A DNA stretch of 64,000 nt from Microstegium vimineum. Taxonomy: Eukaryota > Streptophyta > Magnoliopsida > Poales > Poaceae. Location: contig CM039137.1 in assembly GCA_022036555.1 (NCBI GenBank), forward strand, positions 28,389,535 to 28,453,534. The letters are read 5' to 3'. The translations under genes and the position numbers were made by a program. Below, piece after piece: positions 23,701-36,763 of the stretch; positions within the stretch are counted from its first letter, which is position 1, and every line of letters begins with the position of its first letter. The notes under the pieces are model-generated. The model was not told where the DNA came from and did not search any database. It saw only the letters and a program-made list of their open reading frames with translations.

Positions 23701-25038
23701 CCGCATATATACAACGTATGACGTCTTTTCGTCTTCCTCTGTCCGCCTGTCCCTCAGCTGTTTCGGCTTGTACCTATCTTCTTGTTTCCTCCGCACCTGC
23801 TGTTGCCTCGCCTCGGTAGCCCCGCCACCGTCTTCTTTCCTTGTTTCCTCCTCTTATTTCTTGATCGCACCTTGTGGAAACAGCCTAGATCTGTGCGTTT
23901 GGGGGTCGGGGGCCTGCTGTTGCGGCCCCCGTGTCGCCGGCGGAGTGGACTTAGGGTTCGACTGCCGGTGATCTGCTTGCTGCTTGCCCCTTGCCTACCC
24001 TCGGGCCGTGATAGAGAGTTGTTGGGGCGCCGAATCTGTTGCTTCCACGACGGGACCGGATTTGGCTGTTGTGCTCTTCTTCCGCCGTTTCTTCAGGTGA
24101 CTTCCTAAAACTCGTGAATCTACTCATTTCGACTCCATTCTGGTGAACTCCTCGTTCGACTGAAGTTGTTGTTCTACTACGTGCGTCTGCCTTCTTTAAC
24201 GTCGGGCTTCGTTGCTTGTCTAGCGAGTTAGCTAATTAGTGCTTCAGTGTTTCAGCTTCGTACAACGGTGTGCCTCTGCCCAGCATCCAGAGTTGCTGAC
24301 TGCTGCAAGGTTGCCTTTGTCTCCACGGGATGAAGCTGCAACAGAGTTAGTAATGTTTCACGCAAACTTTTTGCTACTCACAGCTTGTTCGCTTGTTGTT
24401 TTAAACAGGTTGTGCTCATCCATACGGATCCTGTTGTTTGCTTTCGACACTGCCGTTCATCTAACCAAACAGCGCGCAACGTCTTTCTTCTTAGGTAATT
24501 TGAACCGTCTGTTAATACTATTTGCTTTAGGCCTATTATTTCAGTTAGGCTTGTTATCGGATTTAGGCCTCATCGATTTAGTGAGTGAGGTCGTTGACTG
24601 ATGCTGCTATGTGTTTTTGGGTTCAAATTCTAATATTTCGTTAAGACACAATACTGACTTTGTCTTTCACAAGATTATTTCGATTTTCTCCCCGTTGTTT
24701 AGAACCCAACCAAAGGTTCTGTACAGCGAAAAAAAAATACCAGCCTGTAAGTTGGTTGTTTTTACCAGGTTGTGTTCAAACATACGGAGCCTGTTCGTTG
24801 CCTTCCACACTGCTGTTGATATTGTTGCAGTTCAAAACCCGCGTCCTCTTGGTTCTTAGGTAATTTCAAATATTTGTTATACTATTTAGTTTACATCTCA
24901 TCCAATTAATTAATGAGCTCATTCACTGATGTTGTTATGTATTTTTTGTATTTTATAATTCCTTTATGACACAGTAGTGGGAGTTCGCCTTTCAAAAAAT
25001 ATTTTTTTTTATCTTTTCTTAAAACCCAAACAAGGCTT

Positions 25039-25605
25039 GTGTTAAAAAAAATTATCTCATCTTTATTTTTGCATCGGTTGGTTCTTTCTCTCCCTTTCCC
25101 CTTTGGTCATCAGAGAGGGTTTACCTCTATTTGTTTGCATACTATGTTCACCATGCGTTTATCCTATCTTCCTGTGTTACAAGCTATAGCATTCCGTTGT
25201 GCTTTACCATACTTATCCACTGTACATGAAATCCTAGATGATGGCTCCCATTTGTATGGTATTGAGATTGGATTGCCAAAAATGTTCTCTCAACGCGACA
25301 ACCACAAAATTTTCTTTTGGGGAAGTCTTAGTACGCAGTGTGATGAAGCCTATGAGGCAGCTGCTTTGCAGGCGCTTACAGAGCTACAAAGTATTTATGG
25401 GTTTGTTATTGTGGATCACAGTTTTCATGGTTTAGTTTTGTACAGGAAGCTAGGTCAGTGTCTTCTTCCTGTTGCAAATAGAGGTGTCCAGCTTGCAAAG
25501 CTTGTTATTGCACATTCACAGCATTTGGGACTAGAGAGCTCAGATTTAATTTCTTGTGCACAGTCACTGATGAATGAGGTCAGCTCTATACCGAGCTGTC
25601 CCTCA
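25039..25605 (+). CDS. Conserved-looking N-terminal Helitron ORF of unknown function
   Basis: An uninterrupted frame encodes about 190 residues before TGA at 25609. Segments such as LYGIEIGLPKMFSQRDNHKI, FFWGSLSTQCDEAYEAAALQ and LYRKLGQCLLPVANRGVQLA are well formed, with no transmembrane segment beyond a hydrophobic start. I do not recognise a family. It lies upstream of RepHel in the same orientation and could be a separate gene or an upstream exon: a GT follows PSCPSG (caggttgagtg), and small open exons with good donors follow near 25.84-25.88 and 26.01-26.26 kb. The true start may be one of the later Mets (25144 or 25153). Confidence 0.45.
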
Positions 25606-26552
25606 GGTTGAGTGCACTAAACTTTTTCGTCAGAGATTATGCTTCTCCCTTTTCTTTTTTTAATCAAATATATTCCTTTTTTTAACCATAACATTGTTTA
25701 CAGTCATGGTTTCGTCAGTTTTCTGTACAACTTTATTTCAGTTTACATTAGAGAGCTCCAGAATAGGCCGAACTTTTTTTTCACTGAAAAATATTTTAGT
25801 TCACTGGTTAGTCTTCGGAGGTGCAACTTTTCTTCGCATCATGGACGACTCGCTTCAAACAGTTATTGAAAATACATGTACGTATAATTATGATTCTTTC
25901 TTATTGACAATCACTCTGGTGACCACGGCTTTTACATGTAATTTACGGTTGTTGCTTTGTTTGTTGTACGTGCCGTTGTGGCACTAAATATTATCTATCA
26001 GCTCTACCGCCGTCTGTGCTTCGTGCCGGCAGACACAATGCCCAGTTAGTGCCCCATCGAGGTACACAACGGCTATACTCAGGCGCTTCGCCTCCTTTAT
26101 ATCCTGTTAAGAATCTGCTCTACCGTTCTTTCCTCATCTTTGGTACTCTTGTAACAGAGAATGCGAGCCCCAGCGTAGAATCTAATTCTAATCCTGCTGC
26201 GTCTAGGGAAAAAAAGGAAAACATTATTGAACCAGCATCGTCTAGCTTGGAAAGGTAACCACTTCGGTCGTGCTCTGGTTAGATACATCCTTCATTTTGG
26301 TTCGCAACGTTTCAGCCAAACCATTCCGCTAACTTTGCCAGTAAAAAATGTGCCTTATTACTATGGGTACAATACAGGTGGTCCCTCTCAAACAAATATA
26401 GACCTTGAGTGTGGTCAGTTTGATGCCGCTTACGTTGAGGCTTTGAGAGGTACACCATATCGTTCCTTGGTTTCACCGTTCCTTGATTACACCTTCCAGA
26501 TCTTTATTTATATTCTACCAGACTTATTAATTAAGAGTTTTCTGTCCCACAT

Positions 26553-29500
26553 TTGCAACTGCATCTTATCCATGCAGTATCTTATCACGGCCGGTCTTAT
26601 TACGGTGCACCAGAATATGAGTGTCCACATTGCCATGCTGTGTTCTGGTACCGTGAAAACGTAGGCCATGAAGGACGGCGTCGGTCTGGAAGAATTATTT
26701 ACAACAAATGTTGCAAAGGTGGTAAAGTTGTAATACCGTCTTTTCTGCCTCGGCCAGAGCCATTAGCATCTTTGGTGACATTTGATGGGGGCGCGCGATG
26801 CAACTTTTTCATGAAGAATATTAGGCATTACAATTGCCTCTTCGCATTTACGTCCATGGGAGCTAACATCGATCGTGCCGTAAATGATGGCCGAGGCCCA
26901 CCTGTTTTTAAAATATGTGGCCAAATTCATCACCGTATAGGTTCCTTGATTCCACCAGATGGTGCTGCACCCAAGTTCATTCAGTTATATGTGTACGACA
27001 CATCTAATGAGGTTCGCAATAAAATTCAAGCTTTGCAGCGTGAAGATAGACGAGATTCTGATTTAGACCGGGGCATAGTACAATCGCTCATACAAATGTT
27101 AGATGATCACAATCCTTTGGCTAAACAGTTCAGAATGGCACGTGATAGACTGGCAGGTCATGATGATGATGATTTTGTGGTTCGAATTGTGGTCCCTAGA
27201 GATGGTGACCCACCTCAGTACAATCTACCAACCACTGATCAGTTGGCGATGCTCGTCGTTGGTGACTTCTCTTGTGATACATTTGAGCGTGACATCATCA
27301 TAGAAACTAACTCTGGTGAATTAAAGCAAATATCATCCCTACATCCTGCTTTTATGGCACTTCAGTATCCCTTGTTGTTCCCGTTCGGTGAGCGTGGTTT
27401 TTAGACTGGCGTGCTCTATGAAGGTGTCACACCTAGACAAACAAATGTCTATTCCAAGGTTACTATGCAAGATTATTTTTGCTACATGTTCCACTATAGA
27501 AGAAACCAACCAAATCCATACCTTTGTTGTGGTGCTCTTTCCAGCCAAGCTAAGGTTGATGCTAGAGCCTGCGTAGACGAGAACAGATTATGGTACCTAA
27601 TCAAGAATCAAGGTGATATTCGTATGGAAAGTATTCAGGGCATATGTGATGCCATTAGTAAGGGATGCACAGAAGGTAGTGAAATGGGAAAAATGACTGT
27701 TTTACCTGCATCGCACACAGGCGGCAGGCGTTACATGATTCAAAATTATCATGATGCCATTGCTATTTGTAGAGAATATGGCCCTCCCGATTTCTTTGTC
27801 ACCTTCACATGCAATCCAAAGTGGGTAGAGATTGTTGAAGGCATACTTGAACCTGCTCAAAAACCAAATGATAGGGCTGATGTTATTGTCAGAGTCTTCA
27901 ATATGAAGTTAGAAGAGCTGCTAGATGATATAAAAAATGGTGACACCTTTGGACCATGCAACGCAGGTATTGCTGGTAAATGCTACTAATATTTCTGCAA
28001 ATCTCTTCTGCGTATATCCTCATCCACACTTCATTGATTAGATATCGTACAACATAATAGCTCCTCATCTCATTCATGATTCAATACTTCCAGACATCGT
28101 ACCCCGTCTACATCTGCGATGCACTTTGTCATACTGACTTCATTCTACTTCACTGTGCTCCCTCCTTTCTCTATTCTCCATGCTGATTTTGTTCTGAAAT
28201 TCACAGTGTTACATACCGTTGAATTTCAAAAGTGTGGGCTTCCGCACGCGCACATTATTCTATGGACTTCAACAGATATGTCACAACCAACTCCTGCAAT
28301 GATTGACTCATTCATCGATGCTGAAATACCTGACCCAAGACATGATCCATTAGGTTATGCTCTGGTAGCTGAACATATGGTGCATGGACCATGTGGGAGT
28401 GACAATCCAACTTGTCCTTGCATGAAAAAGGGAAAATGTTCAAAACACTTCCCTAAACCATATCAAGAGGAAACATCTGTTGGCCCTGAAGGTTTTGCAG
28501 TATACAAGCGGCAGCAGAATGACCTGTACATTGAAAAGGGAGGTTGTCGGATGGATAACAGATGGATCGTCCCACACAACAAACATCTCTTAAAAATATA
28601 CCAAGCACATATCAATGTAGAGTGGTGTAACAAAACAATTTTCGTCAAATACTTATTCAAGTATGTAACCAAGGGTGCTGACTGCAGTAAAGTTTACCTA
28701 GAAAGAATTAAAAGAGCAGAGGCTGTTGCCTATGACGGAGAGACAAAAACTATCAATGAGATCAAAGAGTATTTGGATTGCCGCTATATCTGCGAACAAG
28801 ATGCCTGCTGGCGAATGTTCAGCTTTGATGTTCATAGGCACTACCCAGCTGTAGAGAGAATGCCTGTTCACTTACCAAATGAAAATTTTGTTACTTTTAG
28901 TGCCAAAGCCAAAATGAACGCCCTTGCTTCCGAAGAATTCTTAAAGAAAACAATGCTTACAGAGTGGTTCACCTGTAATCAACTACAGATTGAGGCCACC
29001 AACCTCACGTATTCCCAGTCCCCTTCAAAATGGAGATGGGACTAACAGTCAAGGACATGGGAAAAGAGACGACAACAAAGAGGGAAAATAGGTCGCATAC
29101 ACTATGTGCATCCTTCAGCTGGCGAAAGATACTATCTTAGAATGCTTTTGTTGGTAGTTCAAGATGCAAATAGCTATGACCATCTCAAGTTCCACAATTC
29201 CATTCAACATCTTACATTCAAAGAAGCTTGTAGATCTCGTGGTCTTCTTGGTGATGATCAGGAATGGTATAATGCCTTTGATGAGGCTGCAGCCTGGGCC
29301 ACATCGGCACAGTTGCGCAAACTTTTTGTTACAATGATTCTGTTCTGTGAGGTCGGGGATGAGAATGCTTTCTTTCACCAAGTATGGCGCTTACTGGCTG
29401 ATGATATTCAATACCAGTTTCGAGATATCATTGGTAATCCCAATTACCAAATGCTTGACAATGATATTACAAACTACCTCCTTGAAGAACTAGAGTCCAT

Positions 29501-31124
29501 ATTTGCACAGAGAGGTACCAGTATCAGTGACTTCAACCTGCCACAGAGAAGTCATACCTCCTCTTTCTCATTAAACAATCGGCTCATTGATGAAGAATTG
29601 TCATACAACGTCAATGAATCCATAGATTACAATGCATCAATTGCTTCCTTAAATACTGATCAACGTAATGCTTTCGACTCCATTGTTCAAAGAGTATTAA
29701 GTAATGAACCAGGATTCTTCTTTGTCTCTGGATATGGTGGTACTGGCAAAACATACCTATGGAATTGCATCATCACACACCTGAGATCACAAAATAAGAT
29801 AATGCTTACTGTTGCATCTTCTGGTGTAGCTGCGTTGTTACTGCCAGGAGGCCGCATAGCTCACTCGAGATTTAAGATTCCATGTGACCTAGATGATACA
29901 ACATTCTGTGATATTAGACGAGGCACCATGCTTTCTGAGCTCATAGAAGCCACTTCTTTGGTGATCTGGGATGAAGATCTTATGACCCATAGAAGAGCCT
30001 ATGAAACTCTTGATAGGACTTTTCGTGACCTACAGGCGGCACATAATCCCAAGGTGATTAATACTCCCTTTGGTGGAAAGGTGGTGGTCCTCGGCGGTGA
30101 TCTCCGACAAATCCTTCCAGTTATTGAGGGAGAAAGTAGAGCATAGATTGTTAATTCTGCAATAATCAATTCTAGGCTTTGGTCACACGTTACCGTGCTA
30201 ACTTTGTCTGAAAATATGCGGCTCTCTGCTTCAACATCGGAATCAGATTCCCACAGACAGCTTGCGGATTTTAGCGAGTGGATGCTAGATATCGGTGAAG
30301 GTACTATCCAGTGCTATGCCAAGGAAGGTGAGGCAGAACCTTCATGGATTCAAATACCAGAAGATTTACTTCTGAGAACTGAGGGGGACAAAGTGTCATG
30401 CATAGTTGATGCCATTTATTCAGATCTACACAGAAACTACTCCAGTGCAACCTATCTGAGTCAGAGAGCTATTTTAACTCCAACCAATGACCTCGCTGAT
30501 GTTATCAACGAACGTGTTGTTGCCTTAGTACCAGAAACAGAAAAAGAATACCTCAGCTGTGATTCCATAGCAAAATCCGCAGGTCCAAATGAAACCTATG
30601 ATCTATTATATCCAGTTGAATTTTTAAACTCGGTTACTGGAAATAACTTTCCCCAACACCGGTTGGTATTAAAGAAAGGAACACCGGTAATGCTATTGCG
30701 TAACTTAAATCAGTCAGATGGTCTCTGCAATGGCACAAGGATTATTATAACATTTCTAGGAGACAAAATAATAGAGGCCACAATAATGGGTGGGCCCCAC
30801 TCCGGCGACAATGTTTTGCTTCCCAGAATTACTCTCACCCTAAAAAATAACAGATGGCCTTTTATTCTACAGAGGCGACAGTACCCAATCAAAGTATGTT
30901 ATGCTATGACCATCAACAAAAGTCAAGGACAGACATTATCAGCTGTGGGTGTATACTTAAAGAAACCTGTTTTTACCCATGGTCAGCTTTATGTGGCTAT
31001 TTCTCGTGTCACAACAAAACATGGTCTCAAAATTCTGATAGAAAACGACCAGGGAGATTGCACAAATGAGACCAGGAACATTGTTTATAGAGAAGCTCTG
31101 GCCTCTCTTCTAACAATGTCATAA
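26553..31124 (+). pseudogene. Helitron Rep/PIF1-type helicase (RepHel), three nonsense codons
   Basis: Coding stretches run 26553-27966 and 28207-31124, with a GT/AG phase-1 intron between. N-terminal cysteine/histidine motifs (CPHCHAVFW, YNKCCKGG) form a zinc finger. The Helitron_like_N Rep domain contains FFVTFTCNPKW, the HUH motif as GLPHAHIILW (about 28240) and the catalytic tyrosine motif VKYLFKYVTKG (about 28645-28680). The helicase has Walker A GYGGTGKT (29730-29753), Walker B-like VIWDEDLM, GGDLRQILPV, and the C-terminal CYAMTINKSQGQTL and YVAISRVT motifs of PIF1/RRM3 helicases. The Rep domain nicks and rejoins one strand and the helicase unwinds during rolling-circle transposition. 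In-frame stops at 27402 (TAG), 29043 (TAA) and 30144 (TAG) interrupt an otherwise continuous frame, so the copy is disabled. Upstream exons probably exist but are not certain. Confidence 0.9.
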
Positions 31125-31139
31125 CATTCAAGAGTATGC

Positions 31140-31142
<3 letters not shown>

Positions 31143-31202
<60 letters not shown>
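31143..31202. repeat. (TA)n microsatellite between RepHel and RPA genes
   Basis: About 30 TA units directly after the RepHel stop codon (31122-31124). Confidence 0.95.
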
Positions 31203-31207
<5 letters not shown>

Positions 31208-31387
31208 CATATAACGAGATATAAAGAGAGTGAAACTATGTGTATGCAGATGTATATATAAAGGTAATAAATCCTTTGCACATGCATCTTTTCATACGTA
31301 ATTGCATACCTGCTGCTCACGCAAGATAACCTGAGCGTTAAGTTTACATGCTCACTTTGTTACATCTACGTTTCCCAGGTTCACAAG

Positions 31388-33760
31388 ATGCAGACTACTT
31401 ATCTAGAAGACCTTGTGAAGGGATGTAAGAAAGTATCAATTTGTGTATGCGTAATGAGGAAATGGACTCACAGAGACAATATGGGTAAAGGCAAGCCCAT
31501 ATATACTGCTCTTGTGCTAGCTGATGCAAAGGTACATATTCGCTTATATTCAAAGAAGTACTACATATACATGGTATATACTATCAAATCATGCCACATT
31601 AATTTCTTACTCACATATCAACTACATATCAACTGACAACTTTTAAAAAACAACGTGTGATTCAAACCCATTTATCACTCTCACCAGATACATTAATTAC
31701 AGGGGAACGGCATGTATGCTGAAATCCCAGCGGAACAGATAGAGGCTAAAGAATCACTTCTGGACATAGACAAGATATATAACATCAACAAATTCAGAGT
31801 CAGCAATGCAAAGACAAATTACAAGCCCTTCGATTGTCATCTCATGATTGAATTCACTGAATTTACAGAAATAACCACAGCCAAACATGCACCAGACACG
31901 TTTCCAGCATACTTCTACAGGCTCACTCCAATATCCCAGGCAACACCCCGCCCAGAGACACCTCTGAAATTCATAGGTAACTGTCCTTTATTTATACAAC
32001 TCTTTAAATAGCTGCAAAACATTGTGTCCTTCAAATTCATAACTGTAAAATACGTATAACCATACTATGCAGACGTTTTGGGCTATATCACAAGGTACGA
32101 AGCAACCAGGCCTATTGTTCCAAAAGGTCAGGACAAAGGAAGCATTCTTAGAGAAATCTACATCAAAGATTTAGAGTATGTTTATGCATCTACGTCAATA
32201 AATTCATTTATTTACAGAACCACATTATTATGCATTAACAGTCTAATGCCAAGTGAATTTACTACCAATGTACAGCAACAATGAGATCAGAGTTACTATA
32301 TGGGGTGACCAGGCACAACACTTTAATATTAATCATCTCTACGATAACACGTCTGGCAAAATCGTCGTTATTCTCTTCGTTGGCTGCCTACCCAGAGAAA
32401 TGAAAAGTAAGTACCTCTCGCTTATTTGACGCTTACTAAAATAAATGGAGTGGCACCATACTGATGACATAGCGCACATATTACAGAGAAGGTGAACCTA
32501 AGCGGAGGCAACGCTTGCCGCTACTACCTGAATCCAAACATTAAAGAAGCACAACCTTTTTATTCCAGGTAATATAAGTCCCTTTGATACCTTTAGTGTA
32601 CACCTACCTTTGCATTAGGCAATGGTTTATCATTGTTTAATTCATGTGTGTTTACGTAATAGGTTCAAAGATACCGCCGTCTACATAGACCAACCATCAC
32701 CATCTGAAGATCAACCGCTCCAACCCATACCGCATTCTCCACTGGAGCATAAAACGCTGGCAGAGTTAAATGACATTGACCCATATGATTTTGCGGTAAC
32801 ATCACATCTTTCTGAATCACATAGCATTTATAGTTGGTGATGCCAATACACGTATATGGTTACATTTACATGTCCATAGACAACTTGCTCATTACACTCA
32901 ACGAATCATATTCTTCGTGATTAATATGCATACTCTTTGTGCATCATAGGAGCGAGGCTACAAGTGCACTGTGACAGTTACATATATTCCTGATAATAAC
33001 CGCTGGTGGTACATGGCATGTACAACTTGCAACAAGAAATCAGAATTGCTACCTGGCGGTGGATATAACTGTCCCAATAGACATGGATCTTCGACCATTC
33101 CTAGGTAATTTTCATCTCTATAGTCAGATTTAACCATGGAACAAAAGGGGTACAGACCTCGTATAAATATGTATGAACAAATTCAATTTTCCTACATTTT
33201 TTCTTCCACCTCTACAGGTACATGCTGTCCTTTAACACTAAAGACGAAACAGATGAATCCAATTTCTTTGCGTTCGATGAATTGGCCGCCAGAATTATTC
33301 AGCGTAATTGCAAGGCAATTTTAAATCCACTCAAGTTACCAGTAGCCCTTCCTCGACAAATTCAAGATATTATGTCCAAGAAATTCACATTCGGCATTGG
33401 TCTCACTGAAGACTCCTTCACCTCATCAGCAAGGAGACAATACCTGGTGAATTCTGTTCTAGAGAGATCGGACAGGCCCTCTTCAAACATAGCCAGCTGC
33501 AGCACTCAAACAAATACACCAGTTACCACGAATCCAACAAATGTTCCTAGCCTACAAGAGTCAGCAGCTCAGCCTGTTATCTTACCTGCTAATGATACTA
33601 TTGTTGGGGTATTATACAGTCCATATCATAGTTTACATATACCACTCTGCGTCTTTTTATATGCTTACAAAATTCCTCTCTTCTAATATATGCAGACACC
33701 ACCGCCGTTAGGTGACTCTGATCAAACACCATCCAAACACCATAGGATCCCGTAAATCCT
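31388..33760 (+). CDS. Helitron-borne RPA70-like single-strand DNA-binding protein, multi-exon
   Basis: Exons with matching GT/AG phases: 31388-31531, 31703-31976, 32073-32175, 32276-32406, 32487-32578, 32663-32795, 32950-33104 and 33218 to about 33609, probably followed by small exons. The product shows OB-fold segments typical of replication protein A large subunit (YTALVLADAKGNGMYAEIP, FEITTAK-like region, DNNEIRVTIWGDQAQHF). A C-terminal zinc-binding OB-fold has WWYMACTTCNKKSELLPGGG followed by YNCPNRHG. Plant Helitrons commonly carry RPA-like genes, thought to coat single-stranded DNA during rolling-circle transfer. No nonsense codon was seen in the joined exons, unlike RepHel. The proposed start (31388) follows an AG at 31378-31379 and could be an internal exon start. 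The 3' end of the gene is uncertain. Confidence 0.8.
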
Positions 33761-36700
33761 CATGACAAAATTGGTGTTACTTAGTTTGCTGCACCCTTTT
33801 AATATCTTTTGCTAACAACTTGTGCCGCTATTTGTTTACAATAAAAATAGGTTATCTACACCGGGAACACAGACTCGCAGATGTCTATTTCAAAATACAA
33901 GCAGCAGTGAAAACGTATGCTTCTCACCATATTCTGATCTCCAAGTTAATAGCTATTAATTATTAACATGTTTCAATACCTTTTTGCCCTTTTAGAGGAA
34001 ATCAGTCTGGATAACACCCATGATGCAGCAGAGGTATTTTTATACAATTCTCTAGACTCAAATTCAGTGTATAGTTAGCAAACCAAATGTACTTTGTTTT
34101 TTCACTTCTCCGAAATGCAAATAGGCTGTTTACCCAATCTATGTAGAACCACAGTAAAATTATGCTATGTCAAAATCATAGTACTCACCTGATCCTAGAC
34201 CTAAAAAAGAGACCTTTGACATCTCCAGGTTTTTCCTCGACTAAAAAGTACATATAATCAGCCATTGTTCTTATTCAGGAAACCACGCATGATGATCCAC
34301 TCCATGCCACAGAAACTATAGATACCCATCAAGAGACTCCAGTGGATCCTCCCCAGCAACCAAAAAACAAAAGGTATGTTTCCAAGATCACACCCGGGTA
34401 TATTTAAGCCCACTTACCTACATATGACACATACTTTCATATTTGTATAATAGGCCTCGGTCTACTCTGTCCACGCAACAAGTGCAGAATATTAACCAGA
34501 AACGTTCCTCATCCAGCGTTCCAAAATAGGTAAAGAAAAGCATTTTTGTTTTACACAAAAGTTTACCACAGAACTAATCGCATAATTTATTCATAGATGA
34601 AAACCACGTTAATCAGACTACAAAGATCTATACAGTTCTATAACAATCAAACTAACCTTCTTTTTTTTAATTATTCATGGTCCAGATATCTAGACCACAT
34701 GTGGTGATAGCCTCATCCTTTTGCAAGCAACATCCTACGGCTTCCAGATGCAACAGTGAAGCACGCTTCGGTATGTACTAGGCCACACAAGCTTTTCAGA
34801 ATTTCAAAACACTTCGGTGCACAAATTCTAGTGTATAAAAACATCCTAGATTACGGCTGCACCTGTTGCCTGTATAATATGCAACCTAACTTATGGTAGA
34901 CTTCGGTTGTACCTGTTGCATGTATAATAGGCAGAGGCCACGTAAGCTGTTAAGAATTTCAAAACACTTAGGTGCACAAGTTCTGCTGTATAATGACATC
35001 CTAGATTACGGTTGCACCTGTTGCCTGGATAATATGCAGCCTAAAGTATGGTAAACTTTGGTCGTACCTGTTGCCTGTATAATAGGTAGCCTGGCGTATG
35101 TTACACAATCGTGTGACAACTATTGCTCCAACTTTATCTGGAAACTATATGGTTCATCCTTACTCAGCGAAAAAAGGGTGTACGCAATCCGATGAATGTT
35201 GCAGCAACAACTCACAAAAACAGATTGCTCTGCTTAATGCCCAAAGTAGCGTTGCTCTGAATTCTGGATGCAATACATATCTAAGAAACCACTACACGTT
35301 GTCGCACGGGATAACGTACTCGAATTCTTGCCATGTCTCATAAATACGATTTATAAATTAGTCCTCTCACCTCACAGAGCGAAATACAGCATGCAAGGCC
35401 CCAATTTCAACTTTTAAAAAGCTTGTATAATATATATCGGCACTTACTCTCTGTCAAATAAATTAATAAGGCATCCAATTTCGTCTCACTAATTTTCCTA
35501 ATATTTGGTAAAATTATTATTATATATACAAGCGTCATACCATATAAATCCCTAATTTTAACTTTACAAAACAATTACTAATCTAGACAGTATTGAATAT
35601 CCACACACCTCCCACCAACAATAAATCCACCCAGAAAAAAACACTTGAACAAAATTGCTCCACGTCGACGACACTATCCTGTCCACAAGACAAAATAAAA
35701 CTCCTTCGTCTCTCTATATCCATCCCCATCCTTATCTTCCTATCCTTTCCAGCTACTCCTTTGCTCACTCCGCGTAAAGAACAACAACAGAGCCACGCCA
35801 TCAACCAGCTGCAACTGCCCTCGCGTCCTCTGCATCGTCCTCATGGTCGTCTGCATCAAGCGTGCACACCTTCCTCTATCACCATCACACCAGTACAAAA
35901 TCTTCAACATCTCAGCACGGCGGAACCGAACAACCTACATTCTGCACCCTGCGTACGCTACATAAAGGTGAGAACAAACGCCGCCAACCTTAGATTCATT
36001 ATTGATGGATTTAACGCTTCCCTGATGAATTTGACGCTTCCAACTTCAGACTTCTAGGCTTCCAATCTTGTTACCAACAGAACAGTAAATCCACCAAGAG
36101 TCAAACTTCCACGCACTAAAGCCGCAGGCTTAACGCCCACCCACAGCACGTCTTCGGTAATGAATCCTTCCTCTCTTATCTAATTTATATGCTCCTACAT
36201 TTAGCTACGGTGCTTAATTACAGCTTCCATTACATAAAATAAGTAATGCATAATTTATCAGACAATCTATGTAAAATTATTTGATTCATGTGCCAGGCTA
36301 CGTACGCGTCTTTTTATTTTCCTATATGTGTGCTTCTAAGGTCGTAAGTACATAGCAAATCATCGCTGCTCTGACGAATATAATACCTACACGCTTAGCA
36401 GACTGACCGAGACACCATATGGTAACCGTGTACATCACGTTCTTCTGGATCCAGCTGAGGTACAAATTCATCCAACAATCCACCTCCTAGAATTGATTCA
36501 ACACTTTAAACAATTATCTCACTAAGCTCAGTAATAATTTTTATAACGCTTTTACCTATGTGTAAACAAGCAAAGTTTCCATAAATTTAAGCCTTATAAA
36601 CCGCCACTTACTCTGAGATCTACACCATTCTTAGATCATTTTCTATCAATATCCAATTACCTGATAAAAAACTCTTATCATACATAACAAAACATACACT
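33761..36700. other. Helitron interior, mostly non-coding, with small exon-like pieces
   Basis: Short possible exons follow the RPA gene (around 33.85, 34.0, 34.28-34.37 and 34.45-34.53 kb). They are rich in Pro, Thr and Ser codons and could be its tail. A 155-codon open frame at 35593-36057 has no recognisable motif. The rest is AT-rich. Confidence 0.35.
34781..35092. repeat. Tandem duplication, about 156-bp unit, two diverged copies
   Basis: Unit 1 (34781-34936) and unit 2 (34937-35092) share the order aagct-ttcagaatttcaaaacactt, ggtgcacaa, acatcctagattacgg, cacctgttgcctg and ataataggca/tag. Within each unit a shorter motif with core ACCTGTTGCCTGTATAATA appears twice. Confidence 0.85.
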
Positions 36701-36763
36701 CCTAGTAACATATATAATCCTTAAGTCTATTGTATTCCATCCAAAAAAATTAACACACACTAT

